Shown: positions 33,615-46,524 of the stretch, piece after piece
How the letters are laid out: each line of letters starts with the position of its first letter
How positions within the stretch are numbered: position 1 is the first letter of the stretch
From: Chaunax sp. Z400
Taxonomy: Eukaryota; Chordata; Actinopteri; Lophiiformes; Chaunacidae
Reading direction: 5' to 3'
NCBI GenBank assembly: GCA_037577475.1
Contig: CM075194.1
Location: 25,591,826-25,655,825, forward strand
DNA: 64,000 bases
Translations under genes and position numbers: made by a program
Notes under the pieces: model-generated
Told to the model about the DNA's origin: nothing
What the model saw: only the letters and a program-made list of their open reading frames with translations
Database searches by the model: none

Positions 33615-36156
33615 ATTATGAGGAAAGACATTTAGGTTTTAAATCCTCACACTGCACCTACAGTTGAGTAGATGTAATTCTTGATGTGTCCAGCAGAGAG
33701 CAGCTCGGTCACAGCTACATACTGATAAAGTTTCTCCTCATAGATGTTATCCTTTCATCTGCCATCCTGAAATATCCTCCCTAGACTAAACGTCAGGGGT
33801 CATATCAGTAAACATTATCCTACTGTGTGGACGTCCTTCAACAAAGACATTCTTAGAAATGGTTGAGGGCAGTGTAGCTAGAATCCAAGCAAAGCACGAC
33901 AAATGTGTACGGAAACAACGAAGAAGAAAAGAGTGAAGCAATGAAGTGTAATAATAATAATAATAATAATAATAAATGGGCCTTACTCTCCATATATCTT
34001 TGGTTTGTTTCCAGTGCTGCTGTAACACTTAATTTCGCTGTGTAAGGATGCCTAATTATGTTACATTAGGTAAATGAAAGTAAATTTATTGAAGAATATG
34101 ATTATAATAGCAAGTGTGAGTGCAATTCATTAATGAATCCCTGGAGGTTTTAAATCAGCATGAAAGGTGCTGTCTATTGTTGAACAAGACACTGAATCCC
34201 TGTCAAAAACACTGTGACCTCTGACCTCCCTAAGGAGAACACAAAAACATGCATTCTAATGGCCATGTTGGACAGTTTCTTTGTGCCATAGGTGTGATTA
34301 TTCTGACAGATGTCTTGCAGCTTGATGCTCAGACACTGAGAGTAAATCCCTCTGATTAAAGTGAACAGAGATGGGACAGACTGGCCATGGTGCAGCTCTC
34401 ATGTGCCTTAAGTATTTTGATTTGGCCAGTAGAACTATCATCTTTGAAAACTTGATCAAGTTGGCATTAGTCACAGGAACAGTCAAATTATTCTATTTTC
34501 ACTAAAAGCTAAAAACAGACACCAATTATTTTATAATTGGAACAACAATTAACTTTATTTATGTAGCACTTATCGGACAAAGTACACAGAAGAAGCATTA
34601 CTGATTAATGAACATCTCCTCCTGTTGTACGACTCCTGCTGCATCATGGAGGTGAGGGACTTAATGCACAGGAGCGGCTGCTGCAGCTCCTGCAGCGGCT
34701 CGTTGGTGTCTGGTGCTTTGTTTTGCTACAAGAAGAGTGAACAGAGGAACAGAAACATCAACATAAAGACACGATTATCAGCCATATAGCTGAACTGTAT
34801 TTGTTGTGCAGGTAGACTATTGACTGAGTGGAGCTGACTGACCGGTAGGCTGGGCAGACATCGTCTGGGCCACCTGGAAGGCAGGCCGCTTGCGACCAAA
34901 GTTCCTTGGGCGAGGTGCCGATGGATGCATGGCATCCGGCATGTTCTGGGAATCTGAACACATAAAACAAAAGTGGCTTCATGTACAAGTAAGAAGAAGT
35001 GTTTCTGTTTCCAAATTTTGTTTTGCCATGTCTTAATGTGCTTTTAAAATGACTGTAAATATACACAATCATGGAGTGATAGATTGAAAGGATACTTACT
35101 TTGTGGCCTCACATATTGGGAGGCCTTAGGTTTGCTCAGGCGTACCTGGGCCACAGGTTTGGCTTTCTTGCCAGAGGGCAGTGCGGGCTACGAAGGAGAA
35201 ATGAAAATTAGCATCGACCAAAATCTACTTATGGCCCAAAAGGTAGGCAATTAGACCAGAGTAGGTCAGTAGGTCTGGTCTAACAAAGAAATGTTCATTC
35301 CTACCTGCTGCCTGGTGACCTGCGTCTGAGCTGTCTCGTTCTGCTGGGTGTTGCGGCCTCCTGCGGCATCACGGCGGTGAAGGACTCCACGCACAGGAGC
35401 GGCTGTTGCAGCAGCTGCAGGGGCTTGTGTTTGTCTCTGCATGTGCTGTTTCCTCACCATTGCTTGACGCTCCTCCTTGGGCTGAAACGGAGCCACGTAC
35501 AAACGCTTGGTCTCCACAACGCGTCCATTCATTTCAGCCATGGCGTTGCTGGCCTCCTCTTGGGAGGAGAAGCAGATAAAGCCGAAGCCCTTGCTGTGTC
35601 CATCCACCATCGTGACCTGAGAGCGAGAGTCAAATGAAACGAATGACCAAATTTGGACACCAGTTGATTATCAGTACCAGTAAATGACAGCTGTTTCACA
35701 GCCATCTAATCACAGAAGATCCACTAAGTGAAGAGACGAGGTCCTACCTTTGCACTGGTGATGGCACCGAAGGGGGAGAATTCCTGCCAGAGACGCTGAT
35801 CATCAATTCTGTGATGAAGGTTCCTAATATATAAGTTGACACCCTGAAGATGAGATAGAGTGTTAACTTTTTAAAACACTATATATTAGCCATTTTGGCC
35901 AGTGCAACCATGAGAGACGGAACACTGGATATGACAAAGCTGCAGTCTGTCATATGACTGACCAGACAATATGACTGAAGTTAATTAAGTGAACTATGAC
36001 ACCTTGTTTTGTGAATTTGCGCAGGAGAAAATGGACCTGATGGCGAGTCTCCGTCTGTTGCTCCCTCTTCTCTTGGGCAGGGCCAGGCTTCTCTTCATCC
36101 ATGTCATGCTGCTCCAAATTCCACTCCATGTTTGAGTAGTAGCACCTAAAAGAGCT
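33396..36156. repeat. Segmental duplication, copy A
   Basis: From GGGAATCCCATCATTACACC onward this block matches 51271-53634 at very high identity in the same orientation, about 17.88 kb away. It covers the 5' part of the ERV integrase fragment, a (TAA)n tract at 33950-33975, and the last five exons plus one RRM exon of the PABPC-like relic. Copy B lacks about 400 bp corresponding to roughly 35268-35672. A 213-bp piece (33641-33853) occurs a third time at 38571-38783. Confidence 0.9.
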
Positions 36157-37971
36157 GCATTCAAATGGACATTTAGCAGAATCTTAATGCGCATTAACAA
36201 CATTAATTACAGTAATAAATGATAATAATAATAATAATTTGTAATGATATAATAGTAATAATACAATTTTATCCTTGCCTGTAAAGCTATTTATGTATTT
36301 TTGGTACATTGTATGAGCTACTTAGGCATCATCAAGCTTCCTCCAAGTGTTATTGCACACTGTAGAACTCTATTAAGTCATCTCTGCAAACTGCTCAGGT
36401 ATCATTGTGCAGCTTTGAATGAGACCAGGTGCCATATTCATTCAACAGTCTTATTTTCATTATACGTATTAAAAGGTACCAACTTAGTTTAAAACAACGT
36501 CACTTACACTTGTTGGTCATTGAACAGCAGGCCATTCAGTCTCTCAATGGCCCGGTCGGCTGCCTCCTGAGTCCCAAACTGCACAAAGCCGTATCCTCCA
36601 GAGTCTTTTTGAATCACCTTTGAGAAAGTAGACACATGCTAAACGTTTAGGCCCCACACACATGCAGTAAGAGTACAGTAAAGCTGATTTTATAGTCCAA
36701 CTATTGAGATGTTCTTTGCATTGGGAAACAGGCTGAGTTAAACATTTCTTCAAATGGATAGATGACTTTAAAACCCTACCTCTCATTTTTGTTGATTGCA
36801 TCTGACTAATTGAATTTATTGCAGAGCTTTTTTGGGACATGAAGTACGTACTTATATTCCAATATTATTGAAAATACAATCCCATTATTAGTTTAAGGGC
36901 ACAACTAAACATAACCAAACTCCATCTATTATTTAATCAATTGTGTAATGATTCACATATCACATGTACGGATGATTGATCTCTCTGTTAGTGCAAACAA
37001 CTCTAGGACATTTACACCAGCTAATTAGACCTGCGGTCACAATGCTATGCTACAACAACGACTGCAGACCATACCCCTACTTCAGATTAGATACGAGAAG
37101 CGGGAATCAGACACTAGCCTCCTACCTCGCGTGCCAGGACGTTTCCAAAAGTTGACAAGGTTGCAGTTAGAGCCTTGGTGTTAATGGACTTTTCAAGATT
37201 CCTGATGAATACCTTTCCCGCTTCACTTTCACTCTGATGAGGCTGTGACCACGTGATGCGCGTTTGCTGCCCCTTGTTCTCAAAAAGGTTCAAGGCATTC
37301 ATTGCAACCTTGGCTGAGGGAAGGAACAAAGAAAAAGGACTTAAGTTGTTTAGTAAATATAAATTCTCAAGAGCCGGATATAACAGCACATCTTAAAGGT
37401 GTGGTTGGTCGTCTTGAATGGGTTTCTAGTGCTCAGGTGCTGTTTGAGTCCAGGTGTATAGTGCATATTTATATTCCCTGAATTTTTTTCTGATGTCAGC
37501 ATCCTAAAATATTCAGTTTACTATCATAAAATAGTAAGAAAACCACCAATTCTAGCTTTAAAAAGTCACTTAGATCATTGACTGATTGACCTTTGACATA
37601 CATTGACAGGCTGATTTGTGCTAAGCCACAATTTCTATATGGTGCTGATGACTTTTAAAATGTTCTTGCATAAATGTGATGAGTGCTTATTTTTCAGGAT
37701 TTTAGACGTCTGTCCAGTTATTCTTCTAATAGTTAACAGTTTTTGGCAAAAATGAGAAAATAATATGGGCCTATTTCAGTAAAACACTGAAACACACACA
37801 TGAAAACCAGATGCAGACGCAGACCTGTGCTCTGATCAGTGATATACATAAAATGATTTACAGATTGATGATTACACATTTAAGTCTCTAGTTGTGATAA
37901 AGTACATACCTGAATCTGAATTGTGAAAGTTCACGTAGGCAGAGCCAAGGAAAGAGTGGGTGATCATGCCC
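34600..37971 (-). pseudogene. Cytoplasmic poly(A)-binding protein (PABPC)-like relic
   Basis: Nine minus-strand exons follow PABPC order. 37971-37910: MITHSFLGSAYVNFHNSDS (RRM1 end). 37313-37126: NKGQQTRITWSQPHQSESEA and VFIRNLEKSINTKAL (RRM1 end to RRM2). 36617-36508: YGFVQFGTQEAADRAIERLN (RRM2). 36145-36003: an RRM3 remnant in which DMDEEKPG and AQEKREQQTET survive but the RNP core is gone. 35843-35748: GVNLYIRNLHHRIDDQRLWQ and EFSPFGAITSAKV (RRM4). 35616-35305: GHSKGFGFICFSSQEEASNA. 35187-35100, 34953-34843 (QNMPDAMHPSAPRP) and 34725 onward form the Pro/Ala-rich linker. A normal PABPC binds poly(A) through four RRMs and partners through a C-terminal MLLE domain; here RRM3 is collapsed, RRM1 is cut off at the 38.06-kb junction, and no MLLE is seen. 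A polyadenylation-like AATAAA lies near 34550. Most likely a decayed paralogue. Confidence 0.8.
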
Positions 37972-38057
37972 CTACATGATCACCCACAGAAAACAGATTA
38001 AACTATCAGTGTTAAAAATCTCTCTTTCTCTTCAAACACTGTCAGGATTGAAGAATG

Positions 38058-38783
38058 CCATTTGAAAAAAAATGCTAGTGTGCTATACGAAAATACAAAT
38101 TAAACAACAATCACAACTGAACATTTTTGAGCATATATTATACGCATGTGCAGCATGTTTTTGTTTTTCAAATGATCTCACCCAGTGTCTTCTTCACTTT
38201 TGCCTTCTTCAGTGTTTTCTCTTGTGCTCATATGAAATCAAAAGTGAGTGAAAATGTTGCCTGGAAAAGGTCCTTTTTACCGCTATATCCCGTTTAATAC
38301 AGTGCTAAAAAACAATAACTTTGCACAGAATTTCCCAGATATCAACGGGACAGCGAAAAAGCAGTCATGAGCACAATGTTGTCTTGCAGAGGTGGTCGGC
38401 CCACCAGGTTTGACTGCATTTCTTCCAATAACTTCCAGATTTCCAAGAATGTAGAAGTTTCCTCTCATTTCCGGCAGCTTGTCTGAGAAGTGGTCCAGCT
38501 GTGACATGAACTTTGATTGCAGTGGCTTGGTGGTGATCAGCATGAACTCTGCATTCACCTGAAAAATCTTAAATCCTCACACTGCACCTACAGTTGAGTA
38601 GATGTAATTCTTGATGTGTCCAGCAGAGAGCAGCTCGGTCACAGCTACATGCTGATAAAGTTTCTCCTCATAGATGTTATCCTTTCATCTGCCATCCTGA
38701 AATATCCTCCCTAGACTAAACGTCAGGGGTCATATCAGTAAACATTATCCTACTGTGTGGACGTCCTTCAACAAAGACATTCT
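38058..38783. repeat. Mosaic of three sequences copied from elsewhere in the window
   Basis: Part 1, 38058-38482, equals repeat R1 at 12515-12939. Part 2, 38475-38573, equals 3116-3214 of the decayed uncharacterised gene (VNAEFMLITTKPLQSKF exon). Part 3, 38569-38783, equals 33639-33853 next to the ERV fragment. Overlaps at the junctions are CAGCTTGT (8 bp) and TTAAA (about 5 bp). A minus-strand open frame (38558-38283) fuses parts 2 and 1 but looks accidental. Confidence 0.85.
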
Positions 38784-38870
38784 GAACCACTGCAACAGTG
38801 AATGAAATCAAAGTGGAATCTCTGGCCTAAGGACTGAAAGGACGACTTCCTCTCATTCAGAGGAGTAAAC

Positions 38871-39352
38871 ATGACACCAAAGGCTGTGAAGAACGATGAA
38901 GACCTCATCACCACTGCACAGGTACGTGACCTCCTAGAACAACACAAGTTCTACTATGAAGACTTACTCCAACAACAGGAGAGAACCTGTAAAGTCTTTG
39001 TCCAAATGCTGATGGACTCCTTCAGCAAAAGAAGATGGAATTAAAGGAGTTATGTGACCTCAAATCTAGTCTACATTACACTCAGAAGGAGGATGAGTTC
39101 AAATCCCTTTCTGACAACTTGTCAACTCAATGTAAAGAGCTAAATAATCTCAACACACTGAGCTCCACCCTTGTCAACATGACAGGTAAAATTGACGACT
39201 CTCGTCATAACAATTTGATTTTTGAAGGAGTTGTAAAGACTGAACCTGAGAAGCGGTCAGACTCTGAGGAAAAGTCAGAAAATGTGAAACTTGACCATAA
39301 ACACATAGAACTAGAGCACAGCCAGCGCTCTGGAAAATCAGCTGGCCTATAG
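38871..39352 (+). mobile_element. LINE ORF1 relic (L1/Tx1-like)
   Basis: A first frame starts MTPKAVKNDEDLITTAQVRD and breaks at about 39043; a second continues KKMELKELCDLKSSLHYTQK, then KIDDSRHNNLIFEGV and HIELEHSQRSGK. The coiled-coil segment followed by the (S)RRNNL.F.G-type and HIE.EHA.RxGK-type motifs is typical of ORF1 of L1/Tx1-type LINEs. One frame change and a truncated end make it inactive. Confidence 0.68.
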
Positions 39353-42066
39353 AGAGATACAGACCTTTAGTAGTCCTGCCCTCAAATTCCTTGTAGAGAT
39401 AGAAGCTCTATTTTCTCTGGTCCTTTTGATAAAGCTTGTTAGATCGATGACTTCTTTTTAAAGGTTGGTGCATCTCTAGCCTCAAAGATAGTGGAAACAA
39501 ACTGAATCCATTGCAGAAAGAGTAAATATTCTCTGTGTACATTGAAAATATGAGAGGAAAAGATGAAGGTATATGAGCATGATTTGTGACAATAATAGTT
39601 TTAAAGCCAATCCTGGTCCAATATCAGACTTTATGCAGTGATGTGGAGACTGGAAGCCTTCACAGTGAAGTAGGAGATACCTGGTGTCCAAAAGTTGAAC
39701 TTGTGAAATAAAGAAAAAAAAACCTGTTCTCATATATTTTGTAATTGTACTCAACTGTTCTCAGTCACCTGCTGCTGCTCCACAGTTAATTATTACAAAT
39801 GATTGTTTGTTTGGTTTGCAGTCATGGACTACTGTGTGCAGAAGATAGTACAAAAATGTCACTATGATGCCAGAAAAGAGGGAGAGTGAGGTGTGAGTGG
39901 AAACTCGGTGTGCATACAGGTGAACTCAATGCAATATAACACTAAAGATGCATTTCCAGAAGAAAATATGTCTTTGTAGTTTGTAGTTTGTAGAAAACAA
40001 GTGGCTTTATGACACATTAAACATGAATCTTCTGTTTTGGTTGGACTGGTTTAAAAACATGAATTAGAATATGACATTATGTCATAATGCACATAATTCA
40101 TATGTCATCATACTGAGCTTCAGTCATTCAAACACTAAACATAATCTCATTATAATGTGCAGCATTTTGAGTTTGTACTGTATGAAGTGACTTAGGTAAG
40201 ACATACAATGAGAATCTTTAATAACTAATAGCTCCTAACCTCTGTCCTCATCATAGTCATTCTTAACTGGGCATGTTCTTATGATGACATCATTGTGCGA
40301 CGCTGATTATTTTGAAATGTGAATGTTGACATTTCTCCGGTCACTTGTCACACCTGCTGAGGTGAAGTCACAGCAAATGATGTCAGACTAGATGAGCTTC
40401 TTCTTTTCCAGAGAGAGGTATGTGGTATTCATCACATAACATACTGCCTCTCCATATACGGCACATGTGAAAACTTTGATGAATCAGTCCCAAATCACAC
40501 AGACATGTTTTGAAATCAAGTGGCTTTTAGGAATGAATCAAATACAATATGGTCGGTCCACCACTTTGGTGGAGGTGGTTAAAATGATACCTGTTTAAAA
40601 TTGTCCTTGTCAGAAGCTTATCGTGTTCATGTTCATGTCATCATGTTAGCATTCAGCTTAAACAGCCTCAAAGAGCATGCTGTTTGTTTTCTGATCATTT
40701 ATCATTTGTCTCATTGTTAACCAGTGATAGCAGTACCTCTGATCCTACCACTCATTTTTGTGAATGCACTTTGTAACAGCTTTGTCTCCACATAGTCTCA
40801 CACAATGAAAGAACAAGAGTCTGTAAAACAAAGAAGACAGACGGTCAGTTTGAACAACCTCTTCACTCGCTGATAACAGATGGAAAAATGGATGGAAAAA
40901 GTGTAAGGCTACAGATTTTCACCCTGACACCAATAGATATTTTTTGGTCAGTAACTAATTTTGCAGGAGTATTGTGTATCACAGAAAGGTAGAGAGTTAA
41001 TGCGAAATGAATAGCACATAAATATGTGGTAGTAAACTGAGTCAGTTCTCTCTGAAATGGGGTTTAAGTGATGACAAGTAGATATAAATTCAATAAATCC
41101 AATGACCATCATATGGCAAACAATCTCTTATTTAATAAGCTTTAATGTAAACAGAACACTTTGTCGTGTCTGGTGGTATGTTTTCTCTGCTTTATCTGCA
41201 TAAACACACAAGTATAAATAGAATATAAAGCAATCCAATATTACGATCTAGACTTCAGGCTTGAATTAGCAACTGTTGGACAATGAAATCAAACTTCCCT
41301 CTCTGGTGCCTTTTATAAACTGTCACCTAAACTAAACACGACACGTTCTAAGATGTCACTATTGACCAGTGTGAGCAGGAGACAGAACAAAAGAGGCAGA
41401 GTGAGATGTTTCTCAGTGTTTAAAGGTGGAGCCTGCGTGTCTTTCCTTCTGTCACTTGTAGCTCATGCTGTCAGACAATGGACTGCATGCAGCAGACAAC
41501 ACACAACATCTGTGGTGAGTTCACTGAAATCATGCCTTCCTTTAAGGTTTTTTTCTTCTCTAGAGTTGAATTGAATTTCAAATCACATGAAGGTTTGTTT
41601 TCATAGCATTGATGAGATGTCTTGTATTTGAAAAAAAAAAATTAAGACTCAATAATCTCATTTATGTCTTTGCAAAACACTTTCTAACAAACGTTTAACC
41701 TCCCATTTCAGATGAGTCACATACAAGTATTAGTTCAACACAAATCAGGTCATTAGAGTTGAAATGAGTGACTATCAGGTTATTCTACTGAAGAATTTGT
41801 ATATTTATTTTCTGCTTTGTTGATTCAAGTGTTTCACTTCTGCAGTATTTTAGTCACTGCGGTGCTAATACCTGTACAATGACTGCTATGAATGCAGCAT
41901 GGTTGTAAAGCAGAGTATGTGACAGAATGTAAGGATGGTCCAGCAAAGGTATGTGACAGAGGCTGTACACTTTTTCTTTTCTTTTCATCTCTTTCCTTCT
42001 GATTGTGATGTTCCTTCTAAACTCTTTAGCTCAATGTGATTTCCTGAACACAGTCTGTTTTTCCAG
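39353..42066. other. No gene recognised
   Basis: No clear coding feature. A short open frame at 41353-41574 ends at a possible donor (CTGTG followed by GTGAGT at 41515) and could be a 5' exon of the transglutaminase-like gene, but nothing in its sequence supports that. Confidence 0.3.
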
Positions 42067-44948
42067 GTCCTGAAAAAGTCCAGTACCAGCTGAAGTTAGT
42101 CAACTTTGACACTCATGAAAACCACATTTCCCATGAGACACAGGGGCTCAGCCAAAAGCACCTGGTGGAGCGACGAGGAAAACCGTTCAAAGTCCCTCTG
42201 CTGTTTGGCAGTCAGCTGTGGGATCCTCACACTGAGATCCTGGTCCTGGAGGTTTGGCTGGGTAGAAGATAGCATTGAGTCTGCTCACATTCAAAGTAAG
42301 ACCATGTCATTTATGAGGGGCAAAATAATCCAGTCTTACTCTAACAAATGAACAATTGCATTAGCAACAAAAACAACCTTTAGCAAGTCTTACATAATAT
42401 TTACCAAATGATAACTAAAACTGAATGTGGTCATTTTATGGTCCTTTTTGACATTCACTTCAATCTAAAATATACAAAGACAATATATCTAAAGTTGTAC
42501 CTCATCAACTGAATTGATTTTTCTAAATATATGTTTATTCTGAATTTTATGCCAACAACATGTATCAATAAAGTTGGGACAGGAGCAACAAAGCACTGAG
42601 AAAGTTGTGTAATGCTCAAAAACACCTGAATGTATCATTCCACAAGTACAGACGTTCATTGGTAACAGGTGGTGGTATCATGTCGTATCATTCACAACCA
42701 AAGAAAACCTGTGTGAGCAAATAGTCCAAGAGTTTAACAACAATGTTTCTCAACCTACAATTACAAGGACTTCCAAGATTTCACCATCTTCAGTCATAAT
42801 ATCATCAAAAGGATTCAGAGAATCTGGAGAAATCTCTGCATGTAAGGGGCAAAGGTGAAAATCAATAGTGAATACCTGTGACCTTTGGTCCCCCAGATGA
42901 CACTGCATTAAAAACCAACATGATTCTATGAAGCATTTTACTACATGGGTTCAGGAACCGAAAACCAACTTCAGTAAACACAGTTAAGACTCTACCATGA
43001 GAAACACAATCTATATATCAACCCTGCCAACTTCTGTGGGCCTTAGCTCGTCTGAGATGGACTGACGTAGAGTAGAAAACGGTTCTTCGGTCGGACGAGT
43101 CCACATTTCAAAACGTTTTTGGGAATCATGGACGTCATGTCCTCCGGGTTAAAGAGGAAAAGGACCATCCAGATTCTTACCAGCAGACATCTGTGATGGT
43201 ATGGGGGGTGTTGGTGCCCACGACACTGGTAACTGTCACATCCGTGACGGCGCCATTAATGCTGAAAGCTGCAAACAGGTTTATGAACAACATATGCTGC
43301 CATCCAGACGACGTCTTTTTCAGGGACGTCCCTGATTATTAAATCTAGACAATGAAGCCACATTCTGTCGCCTTATAACAGCGTGGCTTCTGAGTGAAAG
43401 AGACCAGGTACTAGACTGGCCTGTCTGTAGTCCAGACCTGTCCTCCATTGATAATGTGTGGCGTATTATGAAGCAGCAAATACGATGACAGTATCACCTC
43501 AGACTGTTGAGCAACTGAAGTCGTATATCAAGCAAGAATGAGACAGAATTCCACTTCAACAATTAATGTCCTCTCTCTCGAAGTCTTACTGCTCCATCTG
43601 CTAGCATTAGCATATGTAAGCTGCTCATTCCAGATGATGTATTTTTATTACTTAGAAATTCAACTTTTCATTTGCACGAAGGAAGCGATGCCATTTCTTC
43701 AGTCTAAAGTTACATCGTCTCACAGGTGAGTGTTTTCTTTCATCATGCAGGCGATGTGTCAGAGAGGATCCCAGTCCAGCTCTCTAACAAGAGGTCTGAC
43801 CCCCAAGGCCGGTCAGCCAACATCTACCCAGGCGACATGCATCCTCAGTCAGCCACCATCCACATCTGCTCTCCTGTTCTGTCCTCGGTGGGACTGTATC
43901 ACCTCCTGGTCCACATGGAGACCATAAATATCAGAAGGAGCTTTGCGGTGGGAACATTCGTGCTGCTCTGCAACCCATGGCTGAAAGGTGGGTCCATGCA
44001 CTAATACTCCTTCCTGTTGCTGTCTACGTTATCTGGATGTTGAATGCATTTCATACCACTGCCTTTGCTTTTCAGATGATCCAGTGTACATGCCACTGGA
44101 TGTCCAAATACAAGAGTACATCAAGAGTGATTATGGGTTAGTGTACATGGGCACCCATCTAAACATTTGTCGGCTGCCCTGGTCATTTGGTCAGGTATGT
44201 GACGCTTGAAAAGCAACTATTGTGAATGGATTATGTGTAGTCAGAGCATTACAAACCGGGTCAATGCACGAGACAAGGAGGCCCAACAAGCTGAGTTAAA
44301 GAGCCATTGAAGTATTTTATAACAAAGAAGCAAACATCAGCAGCACCAGTAGTGAGTTCATTATGGATGAATGAGAAATGAACAAGTACAAACCCGGACT
44401 CCTGCAGAAAAGGACTGATTGTAACTATTATTTGTCTGTAAGAATTGAATACAGCTCCATTTCTGTTTATGTGAGCAGTATGAGCCTGGGGTCCTTCAGG
44501 CATGTCTGCAGCTCCTGCAGGTCAGCCCACAACAACTCAGTGACAAACGCAAAGACTACATTCTGCGAGTCGACCCCGTCTATCTCAGCAGGGTGATTTG
44601 TGCTATGGTGAGAGGCAGCAATCACAACTATTGCATGTATGTGCGATAAATATGCATAAATACACACATATATTCCCTCTCATGCCAGATTAATTAGGAA
44701 TACTATCGATAACATGATTGGATAAAAACATTTTCTGCAGTTTAACTGTGAAGCAAGAAAGAAAGGTCGGTAATGTTTCTCCTCCTGTCCGAGGTGAATT
44801 GTAATGAGGACCTGGGTATTTTGAAGGGGAGGTGTCAAGCCTACAGAGTGGAACAGGAGCGCTGACATCCTTCACCGATGGGTCTCGTCCGACTCCAGCC
44901 CGGTGCACTATGGGCAGTGCTGGGTCTTTGCATCTGTCCTCCACACAG
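42067..44948 (+). pseudogene. Transglutaminase-like gene, N-terminal exons only, frameshifted
   Basis: Exons: 42067-42258 (KLVNFDTHENHISHETQGLS, LVERRGKPFKVPLLF), 43751-43987 (RIPVQLSNKRSDPQGRSANI, AVGTFVLLCNPWLK), 44076-44194 (119 bp, DDPVYMPLDVQIQEYIKSDY), 44479-44607 (129 bp, YEPGVLQACLQLLQVSPQQL), 44794-44948. The 119- and 129-bp sizes equal the usual transglutaminase exons. The family forms glutamyl-lysine crosslinks with a Cys-His-Asp triad. The last exon holds the catalytic Cys motif YGQCWVFASVLHT but is 155 bp, shorter than the usual size of about 178, and its first part (VNCNEDLGILKG) and last part (EWNRSADILHRWVSSDSSPV) are in different frames. No exon for the catalytic His and Asp or the beta-barrels was found before the Tc1 element at 46.5 kb. 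An old mariner-type insertion lies in the first intron. Closest in wording to fish TGM1/5-like proteins, uncertain. Confidence 0.75.
42560..43600 (+). mobile_element. Tc1/mariner-like transposase relic
   Basis: The stretch starts AATAAAGTTGGGACAGGAGC and contains, in several frames, LPSRRRLFQGRP, WLLSERDQVLDWPVCSPDLS and NVWRIMKQQIR, the region around the last catalytic residues of a Tc1/mariner-family transposase. Many stops and frame changes are present. It sits in the intron between the first two transglutaminase exons, same strand. Confidence 0.65.
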
Positions 44949-46524
44949 GTACTTTGAATAATTAGGACACAAGCGTGTATTAAAGGCCAAATCACTGGTG
45001 ACACTTCAGCATTATTGTAAAACAGTTGCCCAACATCTCACTGAATTGTAATTGGCCCATGGAGTCCAGCAGCAATCAGTTAGTAAGCTTTGAGTTTCTG
45101 ACATTTACTTATATTTATTCCTTATGAAACTAAACTTGTCTTATTTATAATAGTGATACTTGCATCATCAAGTTATTATTACTCTGTCATCCTTCCAGAC
45201 ATCAACACTATTAATCAGTAGTAGTATATATTGTTGTATGAATAGTTTATTATATATTGTATATATTATATATAAAGAGGGGTAGGATTATATAAGTTTA
45301 CACTTCTCCTACTCCTTTTCGTACATGTAAATTGTGCAATATAAGTGTTGGCGGATGCAATTTATTGTCTTTTTTACTTTTGTTTATCTGTTTATGTGTT
45401 GTTTTATTTTTACATGTTCGAAATAAAGATAAAGTTCCAGAAGATGCTGAAAAAGCAAAACCTAGAACCTAAAACTTAAGTAAGTGGAGGATCAGAACAG
45501 ATGTAGATTATTGTGTGTTTGGCACGAGTCTCGATTGGTTTGTTTATGAAGCTTTAGTGAATCATGTGATCATCACAGTCACCAAATCTCAATCTATATG
45601 AACGGATGAATGCTGTACATCCATCCAGTAAAGCTAGTAAAGATCTATGACAAGGAGCATTGAAGCAGTTCTGGAGGACCTCATTAACATCCTATTAAGT
45701 TGACTGGTTTATTTTTATTACCCAAATGAGCTGGACAACATTCAGACACTGAGTGGGGGGGACAGCTCATTTACACCAAGAGCATCGGCTCAGACAGACC
45801 TGAGAATCTGACACAGACTTATAAGAGCAAACAAAGTGAGGCCAGGTCATCTGTCTGTGAGGCTTTCCATAGAGAGACATTAAAGTGGATAAATGCAGTA
45901 TCGTGTATCATCTGTGTAACAAGAAGAGTCAGGATGGAATCATACAGTTTGTAAAGCCAGTGGATTCACCTTGTTTTCTGTCTTTGTTCTCCACACACAT
46001 TCCATGATTCTTTTTCTCACCATTTTCTTTCCTCTGACAGGGCGGCAACCAGCAGGCTCTTCAGGAAGCTTAGCCAGCAGAGGTTAGTGGTTGTGACAAA
46101 GCATCTTCACCCTCCACCCGGTGGAGAACAGCCATCTTTGTCCTGTTTGGGCTGTCCTTCTCCTTAGGAGGGAAGCAGGAAGTGCATTGATTTCACTTGT
46201 GTCTGCTGCTCCTCAGCTATATAAGCTGGTGGCTTCAGCAGGTCTCTCTCTCTCTCTGGGCACATGGACACAGGGTTTGTTTGGGTTACGTTTCTTTTGT
46301 GCTCATATGCTTTGTTCATTTCACTTCACTATACATTCATGCAAGAACACTACACACTACTGATATCACTGATTTACAGACATTTATATTGTCTTTGGTA
46401 AATTACATTCTGTTAAATAAACCATTAGTTCAAAGTCATGTGTTGTCCTCTCCTCTTTGTCCTTCCCTTGAGCCGGATTGTGACAGTATAGTATATATAC
46501 ATGTACATATATATAATATATGTA
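44949..46524. other. No gene recognised
   Basis: Apart from the LINE tail at 45235-45440 and a short CT run near 46240-46258, nothing was identified. Transglutaminase exons expected downstream of the Cys exon are not visible. Confidence 0.35.
45235..45440 (+). repeat. LINE 3' tail
   Basis: ACACTTCTCCTACTCCTTTT, CGTACATGTAAATTGTGC and TTTTACATGTTCGAAATAAA form the typical 3' end of a fish L1/Tx1-type LINE, ending in an AATAAA-like signal. Confidence 0.55.
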
